Positions 24,841 through 36,216 of a DNA stretch of 64,000 nucleotides are shown piece by piece. Within the stretch, counting starts at the first letter, position 1, and every line of letters starts with the position of its first letter. The DNA comes from Alopecurus myosuroides. Taxonomy: Eukaryota; Streptophyta; Magnoliopsida; Poales; Poaceae. The DNA is taken from positions 434,190,167 to 434,254,166 of the forward strand of contig CM054059.1 in the NCBI GenBank assembly GCA_028641055.1, written 5' to 3'. The position numbers and the translations under genes were made by a program. Under the pieces are notes generated by a model, which did no database searches, had not been told where the DNA came from, and worked only from the letters and a program-made list of their open reading frames with translations.

Positions 24841-25892
24841 CTCACAACAAGCAAGAAGGAAAGAGAAGGACCATTCATCACGAAGAAGAAGAGCACCCCG
24901 AACCCAGACCCACACATCAAGGAAGACCTCGGCGAGCCATCTCCCGAGCCTCGCAACAAGAAACCACCCGACCCTTGCAAAGACCCACAAGGGAACCTCC
25001 ACGAGGGGTCACTCTCCAAGCTTTGAAGAAAGAAGTCACACCCCGTAGGGAACCCCCTTGAGCAGACACAAAGAAAAAGCGGCACACCTACGCACATTCT
25101 ACCCGCGATGTCACGAAGCAGGGAAGAGAACGCCTCTTCGCGAGGTTCTCGGCCTTTGAAGCCCCCCAATACCTTCGCATATTAAAACATATCATTTATG
25201 TCAACCGCGCGGTTGCAGCTCTCTCCCTCGCGTTGTTTTGTTTTCATTATATTACGAGTGTTTTCCTAGTTCACCTACACTCGTCGAGCGCTATTTCCTC
25301 CACAATTGCTGCACGAGCGGGGGCTGGGCATGGTGCCTACGTCGGGACAATCCCACACCGCAAAGCCCAAGCGACTGAGCTCTGACTTACGGGTTGGTCC
25401 CGCACATGTCACCTCAGCAAGGTCCTTGGTGCTAAAACTTCTGGTGCGACCCTCGCGAAGGAAACTCACCTCATGGCAACTACTCCTATATGTTTTTGTT
25501 ATGAAACAGGCCATGGAAACCTACCGCTACCTCAGCAAGGAACCACGAAGGATGTCTCGCCGGGGATCAGTGGGGGGGGGGGGGGGGAATAATAGCATTC
25601 AAGGCACAAGAGTCTAAGAGAATCTCCAACAGTCGTCGGATAGTGAGCGCGCGCGTGGCAAAAACTGCTCTTTTGGCGCGTCGCGGCGCAGTTCGCGCGG
25701 TCCAGTAGCCGCGCCAAATTTCTGCGTGCGGGCCGCTGTGCAGGATGCCTCGCGCGTGGCGAGCCGCGAGCTCCATAAGATCCGCGCCCACACCGCCCAA
25801 CTGTCACGAAATTCTCCTTCGCGCCTTCTCCCTTCCTCTTCCACGCGTCATGCTCGTGCCTTGTCATCTCCTCTCCCCGCCACCGCCCCACC
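24841..25892 (+). other. No gene seen; degenerate retroelement-like DNA
   Basis: 24841-25060 is rich in Lys, Pro and Thr codons but lacks a known motif. 25061-25560 shows nothing recognisable. A run of 17 or so G lies at 25571-25587. From about 25618 the sequence GAGAATCTCCAACAGTCGTC resembles the start of grass DNA transposons that carry AP2-like genes; I could not find a matching inverted end to the right. Confidence 0.4.
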
Positions 25893-26379
25893 ATGACGCC
25901 GCGCCAGAGGAACCGTGCTGGCTACCGCGACATCTGCTTGCTCCCCAACGACACCTTCACCACCTAGATACGCACCGGCAACGACCGGATCAATCGGGAC
26001 GTACTCGATGGCGATAGACGCCGCCGGCGCGTACGACGCGGCGGCGTGGAGGCTCGGGCGCTCGTGCGGGAAACTGAACTTCCTGGACGTGCGCGGCACG
26101 ATGGAGGTGCTGGCGCTGGCACCGACACCGCACCTCGTCACGGAGACGGACCACCGCCTTCATTGACGTCGTGCGATTCTCCAGCTCGTCGCGGAGAGTG
26201 ACGAGCGCGCCGTCACAAATTGGTACGCGAGCCACCCGCGTGAATACACCATGGAGAAGGAGCACCGGCAGACGCGCGCGGCCGAACGGATGAAGCGGCG
26301 GGCTGCCAAGGCCGCGACGCTTGCAGAAGTCGCCTCCTCCGACGCATCAGATGCCTGGGGCAACGACCACCCAAGGTGA
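25893..26379 (+). pseudogene. AP2/ERF-like pseudogene (TE-associated type)
   Basis: The ATG at 25893 opens a short frame with an AP2-like start (NRAGYRDI) that hits a TAG near 25965. The reading continues in another frame with AGAYDAAAWRLGRSCGKLNF, a clear match to the helix region of AP2 domains (AYDAAAWRLRG and N-F-D-like). A TGA interrupts at 26164-26166. The same frame then gives an Arg/Ala-rich acidic C-terminus with DAWGNDHPR before the TGA at 26377-26379. AP2 domains bind GCC-box DNA. Here at least one frameshift and two stops make the gene dead. In grasses a large group of such AP2-like genes travels with DNA transposons, which is from general knowledge. Confidence 0.68.
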
Positions 26380-26396
26380 GCGGTTTTTTTTGTTGC

Positions 26397-26462
26397 CGTT
26401 GTTATTGTTGTTGTTGTTGTTGTTGTTGTTGTCGTCGTCGTCGTCGTTGTTGTTGTTGTTAA
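26397..26462. repeat. (GTT)n/(GTC)n microsatellite
   Basis: An uninterrupted trinucleotide tract of GTT units switches to GTC units and back to GTT, just after the AP2-like pseudogene. Confidence 0.9.
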
Positions 26463-27810
26463 ACTTGTTTCCGTACGGAACTTAAAATATCAACTCGTTA
26501 GGATATAGTAAATTTGAGATGAATTTTCAGGTACTCATTAAGCTCACGACTTTATCTCTATTCCCACCCCTTTTAGCTCTTTTGCTTAGAGATTAGGCCA
26601 ATCTAATAAGTGTGTTGCAGAACACCTCCAAAACCTAGTATGAGCTACTATTATAGATTTCGGTGGGGAGCAACTGCGGCGGATAGAAACTTCTAGAAAT
26701 TGCTCTCGGACTTCTTTTGGGCTTCCTTGTGTCTTATTGACATTTTTTTTTAGAAAGAGGAGTTTTCTTTCTTGTAATTCCCCTGAATGGTTGGAGTAGA
26801 AGCACGGACAGCCAACACTTGGTTACGGTATGGACCACTTAGTTAACTATCTCAACGAAAATGAGGTCAGCGCAAAATCTTGTAATTCAGTTTTGTCTGT
26901 TAAATGCGTTCAGCTCTGTTTCAAAAAAAGTGGGGGTGGGGTGGGGGTGGGGGGGGGGGGGGGGGGGGGGAGGGGGGGCGTTTAAACCCCATTTCATAAA
27001 AAAAAAATGGAGCACCTCCCTGTCTCCATTTCACTGAAACAGAACAAGCGTCACAGACAGCTTTGTTTGCATCTACAGAATAATAGAAACTCAAGAAAAC
27101 AAAGCAAGAATTTCGTGCCCTTGCGTTCAGCTTGTACAGGGACCGCTACCGGTAGAAACGGCACTCGAGAAGGACACCGGACTTGTAGAAAGATCTTGCA
27201 CCGACCGAATCATATGAGAACTTCGTACTATACACAGAGAGATTGCTGAAATACAAGCCATAATCTAAGACATTCCGTGTCCAAGCAAAGATAACCAAGA
27301 AATGGCGCAGTGCTCGCTTTGATTTGCTCCAACGTCTCAAAAAATAATGCTAGACTTTTTCACTGGGAGGTTCATCTCATTCCTATGGCAGGAACCAAAC
27401 TAAGCTTATGTGTGAGATTATATAGATGGAGCAAGAGCATAAAAAAGAAGTTAGTTTCCTTTCACGTAGAAAATGTGCCAGCTTCTTCCTCACGTTTACT
27501 TCTCGGTTCATCCTACTTTCATGATAAACATGCGTCGAGTCCTGATCATACCAATTATGTGCACTGATAAAACTGCTGCACACCCGGTCTTTTCGACTGA
27601 ACGAGTACTATGTTGCTGACTAGTCTTGTCGACCGACCGAGTCACCTCAATTTAGGCTGGCTCACGGAGACTAGCAGCAACGCGAGCGGTCACATATTTA
27701 CCGGGTTTTTCATGCCCGGTTTCTTTTGCCTTGATATAACAATGCTGCACCATGTGGCACAACTAAGCCCAATAAATTCTGAAATTGTCATAACCCATTC
27801 ATGAATAATA
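26463..27810. other. No gene seen; contains a long poly-G tract
   Basis: A G-rich tract at about 26931-26978 (TGGGGGTGGGG units followed by more than 20 G) is followed by an A run at 26998-27007. The rest is of mixed composition, with short frames lacking any domain. I could not place it in a known element. Confidence 0.5.
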
Positions 27811-28175
27811 CAAGTTGGGAGTGACACTAAAGTTTAGTCCCATATTGCTAGTTTGGACAGAGTGGAACCATTTTATAAGGTGAGTCATTCTAGCTCATGT
27901 ATGAGTTGGCAAGGCAACAGGAGAGGTGTGCCACACGCGCGCTCCTCCTCCGCCGCCCGCCGCGCCGCGGGTTGCGAGAATTAGCCGAGCCGAGAGCATT
28001 TATTTTGTCGCTTGGGAAATCTTAATAAGTCATTAACTTGGTAATTAATTCCTAAATTGTTACCGAACCGACTCGGACATGGGCATATAAATACGCGCAT
28101 TCGTTAAACCCTAGCTGCCACTTCGATATATGGTTTCGCACCATTCTAAAGCACTGCGCCGCCAATCAAGCCTTC
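27811..28175 (+). repeat. LTR/leader-like sequence, insertion target of the outer element
   Basis: It carries TTTAGTCCCATATTGC, a CATATAAATAC promoter core at 28084-28094 and a GC-rich CTCCTCCGCCGC stretch, resembling the LTR of another grass retroelement. The sequence resumes at 53125 after the outer element. Its last five bases, CCTTC (28171-28175), are repeated at 53120-53124. Family not identified. Confidence 0.45.
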
Positions 28176-28630
28176 TGATGGGGGGATAGTAACCCGGTAG
28201 GCCCACTTCAAGATATAATCCGGCCCGAGGTGTGCTGAGCGATAGCCGGCTAGGGGTAAAGAGATTACCGGAAGGCCCAAAGGCTTGTAAGATTCGTAAC
28301 CCGGATTGTGGGCTGCGGTAAGGGAAGTTAGGGTTTGTATGTGGAGTTCGAGTAGGACTCAAGATGTGCCTTGAAGGGCAAGTTAGGGGTGTACGGGTGC
28401 TTTATAAACCGGCCCCTAGGTTTAGTTTGCCAGAGATTCAAGTCATAGTTGTAACACCTGTTATCGAGTATCCAGCATAATTCATATTGAGATCCGGCGA
28501 GTTATTTTCCGGTTCTTAGATTGCTTTCCGCCATGTCTTCCTTCGAGCTGAACCCTCTCCCGAATACCTGTGTCGACTTGCCCCAAGATCAGTTACCCCC
28601 GGTAACATCTGCCGTGATTATCCCACGACA
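28176..28630 (+). repeat. 5' LTR of the outer element
   Basis: It begins TGATGGGGGG and ends ATTATCCCACGACA. TATAAA at 28403-28408 marks the probable promoter, with RNA start near 28435. The first ATG after that is 28533, inside the LTR. No difference from 52665-53119 was seen by eye. Confidence 0.93.
28403..28408 (+). promoter_or_regulatory. TATA box of the outer element 5' LTR
   Basis: TATAAA lies in GCTTTATAAACC about 130 bases upstream of the first ATG (28533). The same motif occurs in the 3' LTR at 52892-52897. Confidence 0.65.
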
Positions 28631-29517
28631 GTTGGCGCCCACCGTGGGGCCTGCGTCCAAAGGTGTTTACATCACGGGAGAAGCTCGGAAGAACATGAAG
28701 AACTTTGTCATCGGCGAGATCTACTCCAATGACGAAGGAAAAAGGATAGTGGACAATTCCGGGTGGGAGTTGGAGCCGGATCACCTCGAGTCCGGATCCA
28801 CGGTGTCGATTGGCCAAATCAGTATCTTCATCGGTATGGTACGTACGCTCAATTTAAAAGGACAATATCATGTGCATGTTACAGGGACTTCCAACAGGGA
28901 AAAAAAGGCGTTAAAACAGACAATGAATTCAGTTTCCTCGGCCACTCCGGGATACTTGAGATGGGCAGAGCAAGAGGTAACGTGGAGCAGAAGGGATCAT
29001 CCGGAAGGAATAGAGCGCCCCGGAACCCTGGCATTAGTAGTCTCGCCACAGGTCAATGGTTATGAATTAAGAAAGGTATTTATGGATGGAGGAAGCAGCA
29101 TCAACATCCTATATTGGGAAACCTTCTTGCGCATGAACCTCAAAGAATCTCAGCTACAGAAAAGTTCGACGGTTTTTCATGGAATCGTGCCGGGTCATTC
29201 GGCGCGCCCCGAAGGAAAAATTACATTGGAAGTAGCCTTCGGAGAGTCGGTAGATAACTATCGGGTGGAATGGCTCACGTTTGAGGTGGTCAGGTTGCAC
29301 AGTCCTTACCACGCGTTGTTCGGAAGGCCGGCTTACGCTAAGTTCATGGCTAGGCCGTGCTATGTATATTTGCAGTTAAAGATTCCAGGCCCCAAGCAGA
29401 CCATCACTATCCATGGAAACCGGGATATAGCAGCTGAATGCGATGAGGGAGATTCGGTAATGGCTGAACAAGCCTGCAGAAAGGAAGAACTTAAATATTA
29501 CCGGTCTCAGGTGGATC
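28533..29517 (+). pseudogene. Outer element polyprotein, N-terminal part: LTR-initiated leader plus protease (split by inner element)
   Basis: The first ATG downstream of the LTR TATA box is 28533, and the frame runs through the LTR end and the primer-binding site (peptide PRQLAPTVG). Gag is missing: a linker of about 130 residues leads to RWAEQEVTWSRRDHPEG and the protease-like VFMDGGSSINIL (about 29070-29105), then HALFGRPAYAKFMA. Pairing with 40991-41011 of the inner element supports the aspartic protease call. The inner element inserted at 29517; the frame continues at 44750 once one GGATC copy is removed. Before that insertion the two parts formed a single open frame. Confidence 0.82.
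28631..28648 (+). other. Primer-binding site of the outer element
   Basis: TTGGCGCCCACCGTGGGG starts one base after the LTR. TGGCGCC complements a tRNA 3' end of GGCGCCA type (such as Asp). The site is also translated in the open frame that begins in the LTR. Confidence 0.7.
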
Positions 29518-30415
29518 TGTCGTGGTGGTGTCACGGCAGATGCCATGGGATGGCTAAAGATGTGGGGACGATGGACGCTGGAGGTGTCCGGGGAGGGATC
29601 ACGCGACGAGTAGCCGCGTGAGGTGAGATCCACACAACACAAACAACACGATGTACCCAGGTTCAGGGCCCTCGTGAGGAGGTAAAACCCCTACTCCTGC
29701 CTTTCTCTATGTATTTCGATGTCTCTCCGAGTAGCCACAGTACAAATGATGTCGTTACCGAGTAGCCTCTCCCTCCTCTCCGAGTAGAGCTAGGTCAAGA
29801 ACTTAGGGTTTCTAGGGTTTGCTATGAGCAACCGTTCGCGTCTATGGGAGCGTGCCTCGCGCAGGAGGCGGCGGGGCACCTTATATACACGGTGCCCAGC
29901 CGGATACGTCCAAATCTAAACAAGTGTCGACATAGTGTGCACACTGTCCTTTCTCCGAGTACCCGCTGACAGCTTTGGTCGTTGATCTTGGCTGCTTCTG
30001 TAAAGTCGTTGGGCAAAACTAGGGGACAGACTGGTATCACTGTACCTAGGCACAGAGTAGGCCCCCCTTATCCTGCCACGGCCTGCTTCCATGCTGTCAC
30101 TGTCAGGCAGGCCGTCCCCACGTGAACAGTAGTTCGAATGCTGCCAAGTACGGACCCAGGATACGCGGGATCCTGTGTCAAAACGGCTCCTTTGACTTTC
30201 TGCCCGAGTAGGTTCCCGCCAATTCTACTCGGGCCAAACCTTCTACTCGTCAAGGTGGAACTTGATTGATATCTCCTTCTGGTCATCTTGAGGTGAGACC
30301 GAGTAGCAGTCGACCGGGTAGCGAGTACCTGGTAGTCGGCTACTCGACCAAACCTCTCTTCTGTAAGCGGCCTTTACCACCTGTCTTTACCCTACTCGGG
30401 GGTAACCCCCCGACA
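29518..30415 (-). repeat. 3' LTR of the inner element
   Basis: On the minus strand it begins TGTCGGGGGGTTACC and ends CACCACGACA. A polypurine-like CTTCGGGGACTGC precedes it on the minus strand (30428-30416). It contains many CTACTCGG/CCGAGTAG motifs and a TATATAAGG core. Confidence 0.95.
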
Positions 30416-31090
30416 GCAGTCCCCGAAGCTGGTTGAGTCTTGCGAACTTGTTCACTAGGCTCTGCCAGCTTAAAACCAGCCTTTGCATCTCAGGCCTTGA
30501 ACCTCAAGATGCCGAGTAGAACCTCCGAGTAGCTATCTGGAGAGTACCTTGAGTTTCCTCTCTTCTGAGTAGCGCTTGCTTTCTACTCTGCTTCCGAGTA
30601 AAAAGACTTAGCGAAAATTCGCAAGCTGAGCCTCTGCAGCGCAGAGCAACATCCAGCCCTTCACGCAGGCACTGCCCACGTGTCAAGCATCCACGACCTC
30701 GTCGTTTGGTTGCCCAGGACACGACGCCACGCGTCCAGTTTTCACGCTGTGGGCCCACCGGCCGTCATGTCCCATCACGCGCAATTACTGGCCACGATCT
30801 GATGGTGGGATCAAATGCGACCGTTACGCGCGCAGCCCGCGCTTGTGTGCGTTTCTAGCCGGCCACAGGACCCACCACACGCCACAGTCGATCCCACTTC
30901 CGCGGTGGTAACGGTAATCTCGCGAGGGAGATATAAATACCCCCGCGGTAACTTCCTTTTCCCCTTCCCTGCACTTTTCCTCTTCTTCCTCTTGTTCTTC
31001 TTCGCCACCGAGCCCTCCGCCGCCGCGCAAGCTTCCGCGCCGCCGCGGACTCACTCCATTCGGAATCATCCACTCCTCCCACTCGCAACA
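30416..31090 (+). promoter_or_regulatory. Promoter and 5' leader of the inner antisense gene
   Basis: TATAAATA at 30932-30939 predicts RNA start near 30965. From there to the ATG at 31091 there is no other ATG, and the leader is CT-rich as in many plant genes. The start context AACAATGGCC matches the plant consensus well. 30416-30900 has no gene; it holds CCGAGTAG motifs and, next to the LTR, the element's polypurine tract on the minus strand. Confidence 0.65.
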
Positions 31091-34000
31091 ATGGCCAAGG
31101 CTAGCTGGGCGGGTTCCTCCGTCACCAAGGCCAATCTCGCCTGGCTCGTGACCAGCAGAAGGGTTCCCCCCGGCGTGGAGTGCCGGGCACCCGACGACGA
31201 GGTTGTGCCAGCTCCACGGGACGGCGAGCGGGTGGTCTTCATGTCGCACTTCGAGCGCGGCTTTGGACTGCCCGCCTCCACCTTCCTGCGGAAGTTCCTC
31301 GACCATTTCGGGCTGCAGATGCATCATCTGCCGCCCAACGCGGTCGTCTTCCTCGCCTACCATGCCGTGGTCTGCGAGGCTTTCCTCGGCATCAGGCCCA
31401 CGACTGATACATGGCTCAGGTATTTCAATCTTCGCCAACAGTCAGTCGGGAAGAAAGACGCCGCAGGCATCGGCCGCGCCACCGACACGGGCTGTGCCAT
31501 GATGGTGCAGCGGACCGGGACGAATCATCCCCGCATCCAGGGGCTGGATTCCTGCCGAATGTGGCAGCAGACCTTCTTCTATGTCAAGAATGTCCCCGCC
31601 ACGGAAGAGGGTGCGGTTGATGATCGAATCAACCTGCCCGCTTGGAGGAATCGTGCTCCACTCGGGTCGAACTGGAAGGAGAAGCCCACCATCGACGAAA
31701 TCGCCATCGAGATAGAAGACAGACTCGGCGAGCTGAAGAAACTGGGCCTCAAGAACGACGACCCGGTGGTGTGCTGGATCAAGCGCCGAGTGCTCCCTCT
31801 GCAGGAGCGCTGCCATCTCATGTGTTACATGGGAGGCCCCCGCGACTGCACCAGGACCACCACCATCGAAATCGACGACGTCGACGTTGCCTATCATGCC
31901 AAGAACATTCTGAAGACAAGCCTTAGCGAGAAGTGGCGGTATGGTTTCGTCCCGTATAGCCGCACGCAACCGATTGCCCGGGTATGCTGTTCCTACTCTG
32001 TTTTCGCCTTTGCTTCCCGAGTAGATAACTTCCCTTTCCGCCCCGACTAGCAATCACCTGGTGCACCGAGTAGAGCACTTAGTCGACTCGCGCTTAGGCT
32101 TAGTATGCTTTGTGTTTGCACGCCTATCCGGGTAGAACACTTAGAAAATTGCATAGGCTTAGTGTGCTTTGTGTTTGCACGCCTATCCGAGTAGAATACT
32201 TAGAAAACTGCATAGGCTTAGTGTGCTTTGTGTTTGCACGCCTATCCGAGTAGAGTTCCATCCTGATACTCGGTTGACTTATGATCCTTCTCTGTCTTTC
32301 AGACTCTTACTCGACAGTTGATTGAGAGTCGCGAAGTTTTTGAGGACAACTGGTCCGACGATCGCGAGGAGGATGACATGCTGCCCTCTGATGACGCGGA
32401 ACAGAGCAGCCCCGTTCCTGACAAGCGCGATGCTCTCCGCACTTGGTCGGATGAAGGCTCTCACGGTATTGTTATTTTCATCTTGTTTGTTTCTGAGAAA
32501 CACCAACCCCTTGCATTGCTGTTTCTGATTCTTCCTTCTTCTCTTCTGAATTTCTCAGATGAGGCCGCTGCGGAGAAGGACGACGAGGATGAGGATGAGA
32601 ACGAGGGCGATGCGCCCCTTGTCGTCCAACCTCTGTCTACTGCCCCTCCCGAAACCCGCAAGCGGACCGGCAGCGAAGCGCAGGCACCTCCAGCCAAGAA
32701 GAAAAAGCCCGCCGAGAAGGAGGAGGCCGCCGAGAAGAAGAAGAAGGTCACTGTAAAGAAACCCCGACGACAGCTTAAATCCACCACTGCGTGAGTTCTC
32801 TTCTCGTTTGCCCTCCTTCTCGCGCAGTACTGTTTTCTCCCAAATCTTCTTCCAATCCCTGATTTCTTTCTTCTCTGCAGTCCTGCCATGGATGCGAACG
32901 CATCCTTTGCGTCCGACCAAGACATGGAGACAGCAGTACCCCTGATCGACCTCGTTGACGACGAGAACGACGCCACCAATGCCGCTGCCACCCACGCACA
33001 GGCTAGTGATGCTCGAGGAGCAGAACCAGAGCCGGCAGCACAAGACACCACCATTCACGAAGAGAGACCCCCTTCTCCTCCGGCTAGCAACGCCGAGGAG
33101 AACCAAGAACAAGAAATGCAAGACGCCGCCGCCCTTGAGCGGCCAGAAGTAGAACGGGAGCAGCCCACCACCGAGGCTGCTGTACAAGAGAACATCACTG
33201 CCGAGCAGCTGGTGAAAGACGACGCCGCCGCGGATGCTACCATAGCAGATGTCTACCCACTGCCAGGCGGCGCACCGAGTAGTGTTCAGCCAGGAGCTGC
33301 ACCGGGCGATGGAGCTGCGGCGCCACCAACTGCGCAAGGCCCTACGCCACCAACTGCGCAAGGCCCTACACCACCAACTTCCTCCTCGTCGCCACAGAGC
33401 AAGGACACATCCAGCCCTCCTGGGCGAGTAGCCCGGCAACAGGCCCTTGATGCTCTGAGGGATTACTGTTCCGAGAAAGGCCCTTCTGAGAAGGAGACTG
33501 CCGATAAGGAGGCTGCTGAGGAGGCCAAGGCTGAGCAGAAAAGAGCCAAGGCTGAGCAGAGGAAGGCCGAGAAGCAAGCTGCCGAGAAGACTGCCGCCGA
33601 GAAGACGAAGGCCAAGTCTGACGGGAAGAAACCCGAGGATCTCGAGAAGCAGAGAATCGAGAAGGAGCAAACGAAGAAGAGGGCCAGAGACCAAGGCGCA
33701 TCCACAGGCGGAGCGCTCGTGATCCGCGAGTCCGGCCCCATTCCCGCTGCGCTCTCCGCCGACGCACGCGCAGCTGGCCAACCCTGCTACCCGGATTACA
33801 TGGTCGAGGTTAGCCAACAACACACCATCGGCTTCCCTCCCCAAGATAAAGCTTTAGCTATTCAGAAGGGAAGGAAAGTTGTAGCCAGGAATACTCCTCC
33901 CTTCGATCCAGCTCAAAACAAACCCGTCAATATTGCTTCTCGGGGAGCCCAAGACAAGCCAATAACCTCCAAGGGTCTTGAACAGGTTTTGGATACTGTT

Positions 34001-36216
34001 GGCCACATCAACGCCAGGTGGGACAGCAGGGTTCTCGGAGAGGAGAAATGGCACGGCTTGACCCTTGGCTCCATCGACCACTACCGCGTGGATTGGAACA
34101 AGGTTGATCTGGGACACCAGCCCATGTCCGTCTCCACTGATACCGCAACCCTCGCAGCCAAGATGTTCTTGCACCGCAAGAACGCCGAAGATATCGAACA
34201 GAGCTACGCAGTAAGTCTTTTTTGCCTTTTCCGAGTTGAGATTCCTTCTCTTCTATTCGCCTTCCTTCTTCTTTACCATCACCCCCAGTCCCCGAGATTC
34301 TAGCCGAGTAGATGGACACTCTCCGAGTAGCCTCCTACTCGGGTTGAATCTTCTCTGCTTTTTCTAACTCGCTTCTTCTCGCTTCTCAGGATAGCATCCT
34401 TAAGCGGACACACTTGTACCGCACCCTTCTCTGGAACCACTCCATCGCCAGGAGGCGTATCGCCGTACTGGAGAAGGAGAAAGCCATGGCTGATGCCGCG
34501 AGCAAAGATGCCACCTCCAGCACCCAACAGCTGGCTGAAGTGCAAGGTACGCCTTTTAGCTACGCGGTTTCTGCGTTTTATGTTTACGCCCGCTTTTGCT
34601 TTCTTATGCGCTAATCCTTCCTTCTCTGCAGACAAACTGAAGGCCTTGGCCAATGAGCATGAAAAATGCCGTAGCTTCGTGGAGAACGCCGAGGCCACCA
34701 TAAAGAAACTTGAAGGTGAGTTTGCTGTTTACTCGGTGTGACCTTGAGTTTGGTTCTTCTCTGCCCATTTACTGACCTCATCTTATCTTTTCGCAGAAGA
34801 TCATAAGTCATTTGCTGAGGCGCACCAAGATTGCGTCAAGCCAGTGGAGGTGGAGAAGCAGCTATCCGACCAGGCCATTACTCTGGTGAAGGACCACACC
34901 ACCGAGATGGAGAAGCTGCAGGTCCAGCTTCAGAAAGCACTCCAAGATGCCGTCAAGATTGGCGCCGAGAGGGACAAGGCAATCGCCGAGAAGGCCAAGG
35001 CCGAGACCACTTTCAAGGCCAAGGAGAGGGCCCTCGAGGCTGAGTGCGAAACTTTGAAGAAAACCAACGCTGATCTCTTCGCTCAGATGGACACCCTGCG
35101 CCAGATCCAATCAAAGCACATTGGCAACGAGGAGTCCTGGAGAACCAAGCTGCAGCAGCTGCGCCGCCAACTGATCGGTAAGTTTTTCTCTTCATTGCAT
35201 CTTTTCTTCTCGGTCTTGTTCCTTCTCGGCTTCTTCTTTCTTCTCGGTTTTTGATCTTGCTACTTGCTATTTCAGATATCTGGCCTCGTCTTGATTCTAC
35301 CTCTGCGCCTACGGTAGCCAAGGCCCGAGCAGTTCGCCTTTCGCTGGGTGAGCCAATTGACACCAGGGCTGAAATCGAGGACAGCCTGCTGGTGCTTAAA
35401 GATTACTTCGAAATGCTGTCCGGCGTCGGAACTGACTTGATTCATGTGGGCTTTGAGCTCCACCGGCTGTTCTGGCCTCATGATTCCGAGCCAAGAAACA
35501 TGCGGGATCTCGCCCTCAAGCTGGAGAACGTGAAGGCCGAGTTGAAAAAGTGGCGAGCCTCCGGAGCCCGTGCTGGTGCAGACGTGATGCTTCTCTGCAT
35601 AGCATCCTGGTATGAAAACCTCGATATGCAGCGCATCCGCGGGAAGCGCAATAACTCCAAGTGGGAGACGGATGCCGAGAGCGTGGCCTTGCGCAAGCAG
35701 ATTGCGTATGAAGTCGCAGAGTGCGCCGAGACGGAGGTCTACATCGAGGGCGTCCCCGAACCCGACACCGAGTACGAGGACGAAGAAGATGATGACGAAG
35801 AGGAAGACCTTGGCGACTTCTTCGAATCTCCCAAGGGCAAGGCCGGAAAGGGAAAGGCCGCCGTTGTCGCGAGTAGCGACGAAGACGAAGGGGCGCACAT
35901 CGACTCCGAGCCACTCGACTTCGGCACCTCCTCAGGTGCTGCTCTCGACGACACGGTGCCTCCTCCTGGCCACGCTTCAGGCTCCTCCTCGGCTCCAGGA
36001 CCCGTCTCGGTGGCCACGGCCACTTCCGAGCAGGCGGCCACCCAGGAGGATGCCGAGATGGAGGAATCCGCCGCCGTCCAGACGGGAGCGGATGCCACTC
36101 AAGCCGGCACCGAAGGAACAGCTACTGCGACCGCCACTGAAGAAACTGCTGCCAAGACCGCCGCCGAGGAAACATCAGCCAAGGCCAGCGCCGAGAACAC
36201 CGCCTCCTCAACTTGA
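31091..36216 (+). CDS. Antisense accessory protein of the inner element, 8 coding exons, 1392 aa
   Basis: Exons: 31091-31981, 32303-32465, 32559-32790, 32881-34210, 34390-34546, 34632-34715, 34797-35177 and 35276-36216. All introns are GT-AG and all phases join, giving 4179 nt with no stop before the final TGA. Residues about 30-120 (CRAPDDE, HFERGFGLPASTF, PPNAVVFL, CEAFLGI) resemble the domain called putative gypsy-type transposon (Transposase_28). Exons 2-4 are acidic, Ala/Glu/Lys-rich and disordered. Exons 5-7 look like coiled coil. Exon 8 holds the conserved C-terminal domain, then a DEEDDDEEED tract and an Ala/Thr/Glu tail. It converges on pol of the same element. Its biochemical role is unknown; a part in element regulation or chromatin targeting is only a guess. 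Confidence 0.8.
32096..32263 (+). repeat. 59-bp tandem repeat in intron 1 of the inner antisense gene
   Basis: About 2.8 units start at 32096, 32155 and 32214, each containing GTGTTTGCACGCCTATCC followed by G(A/G)GTAGA. The units end close to the acceptor at 32302. They carry the same CCGAGTAG motif seen in the LTRs. Confidence 0.85.

Noticed and set aside
32555..33844. 429-codon open frame on the minus strand
   Set aside because: It lies opposite exons 3-4 of the antisense gene, is repetitive Leu/Ser/Gly, and spans its introns; a shadow of GC-rich acidic coding sequence.
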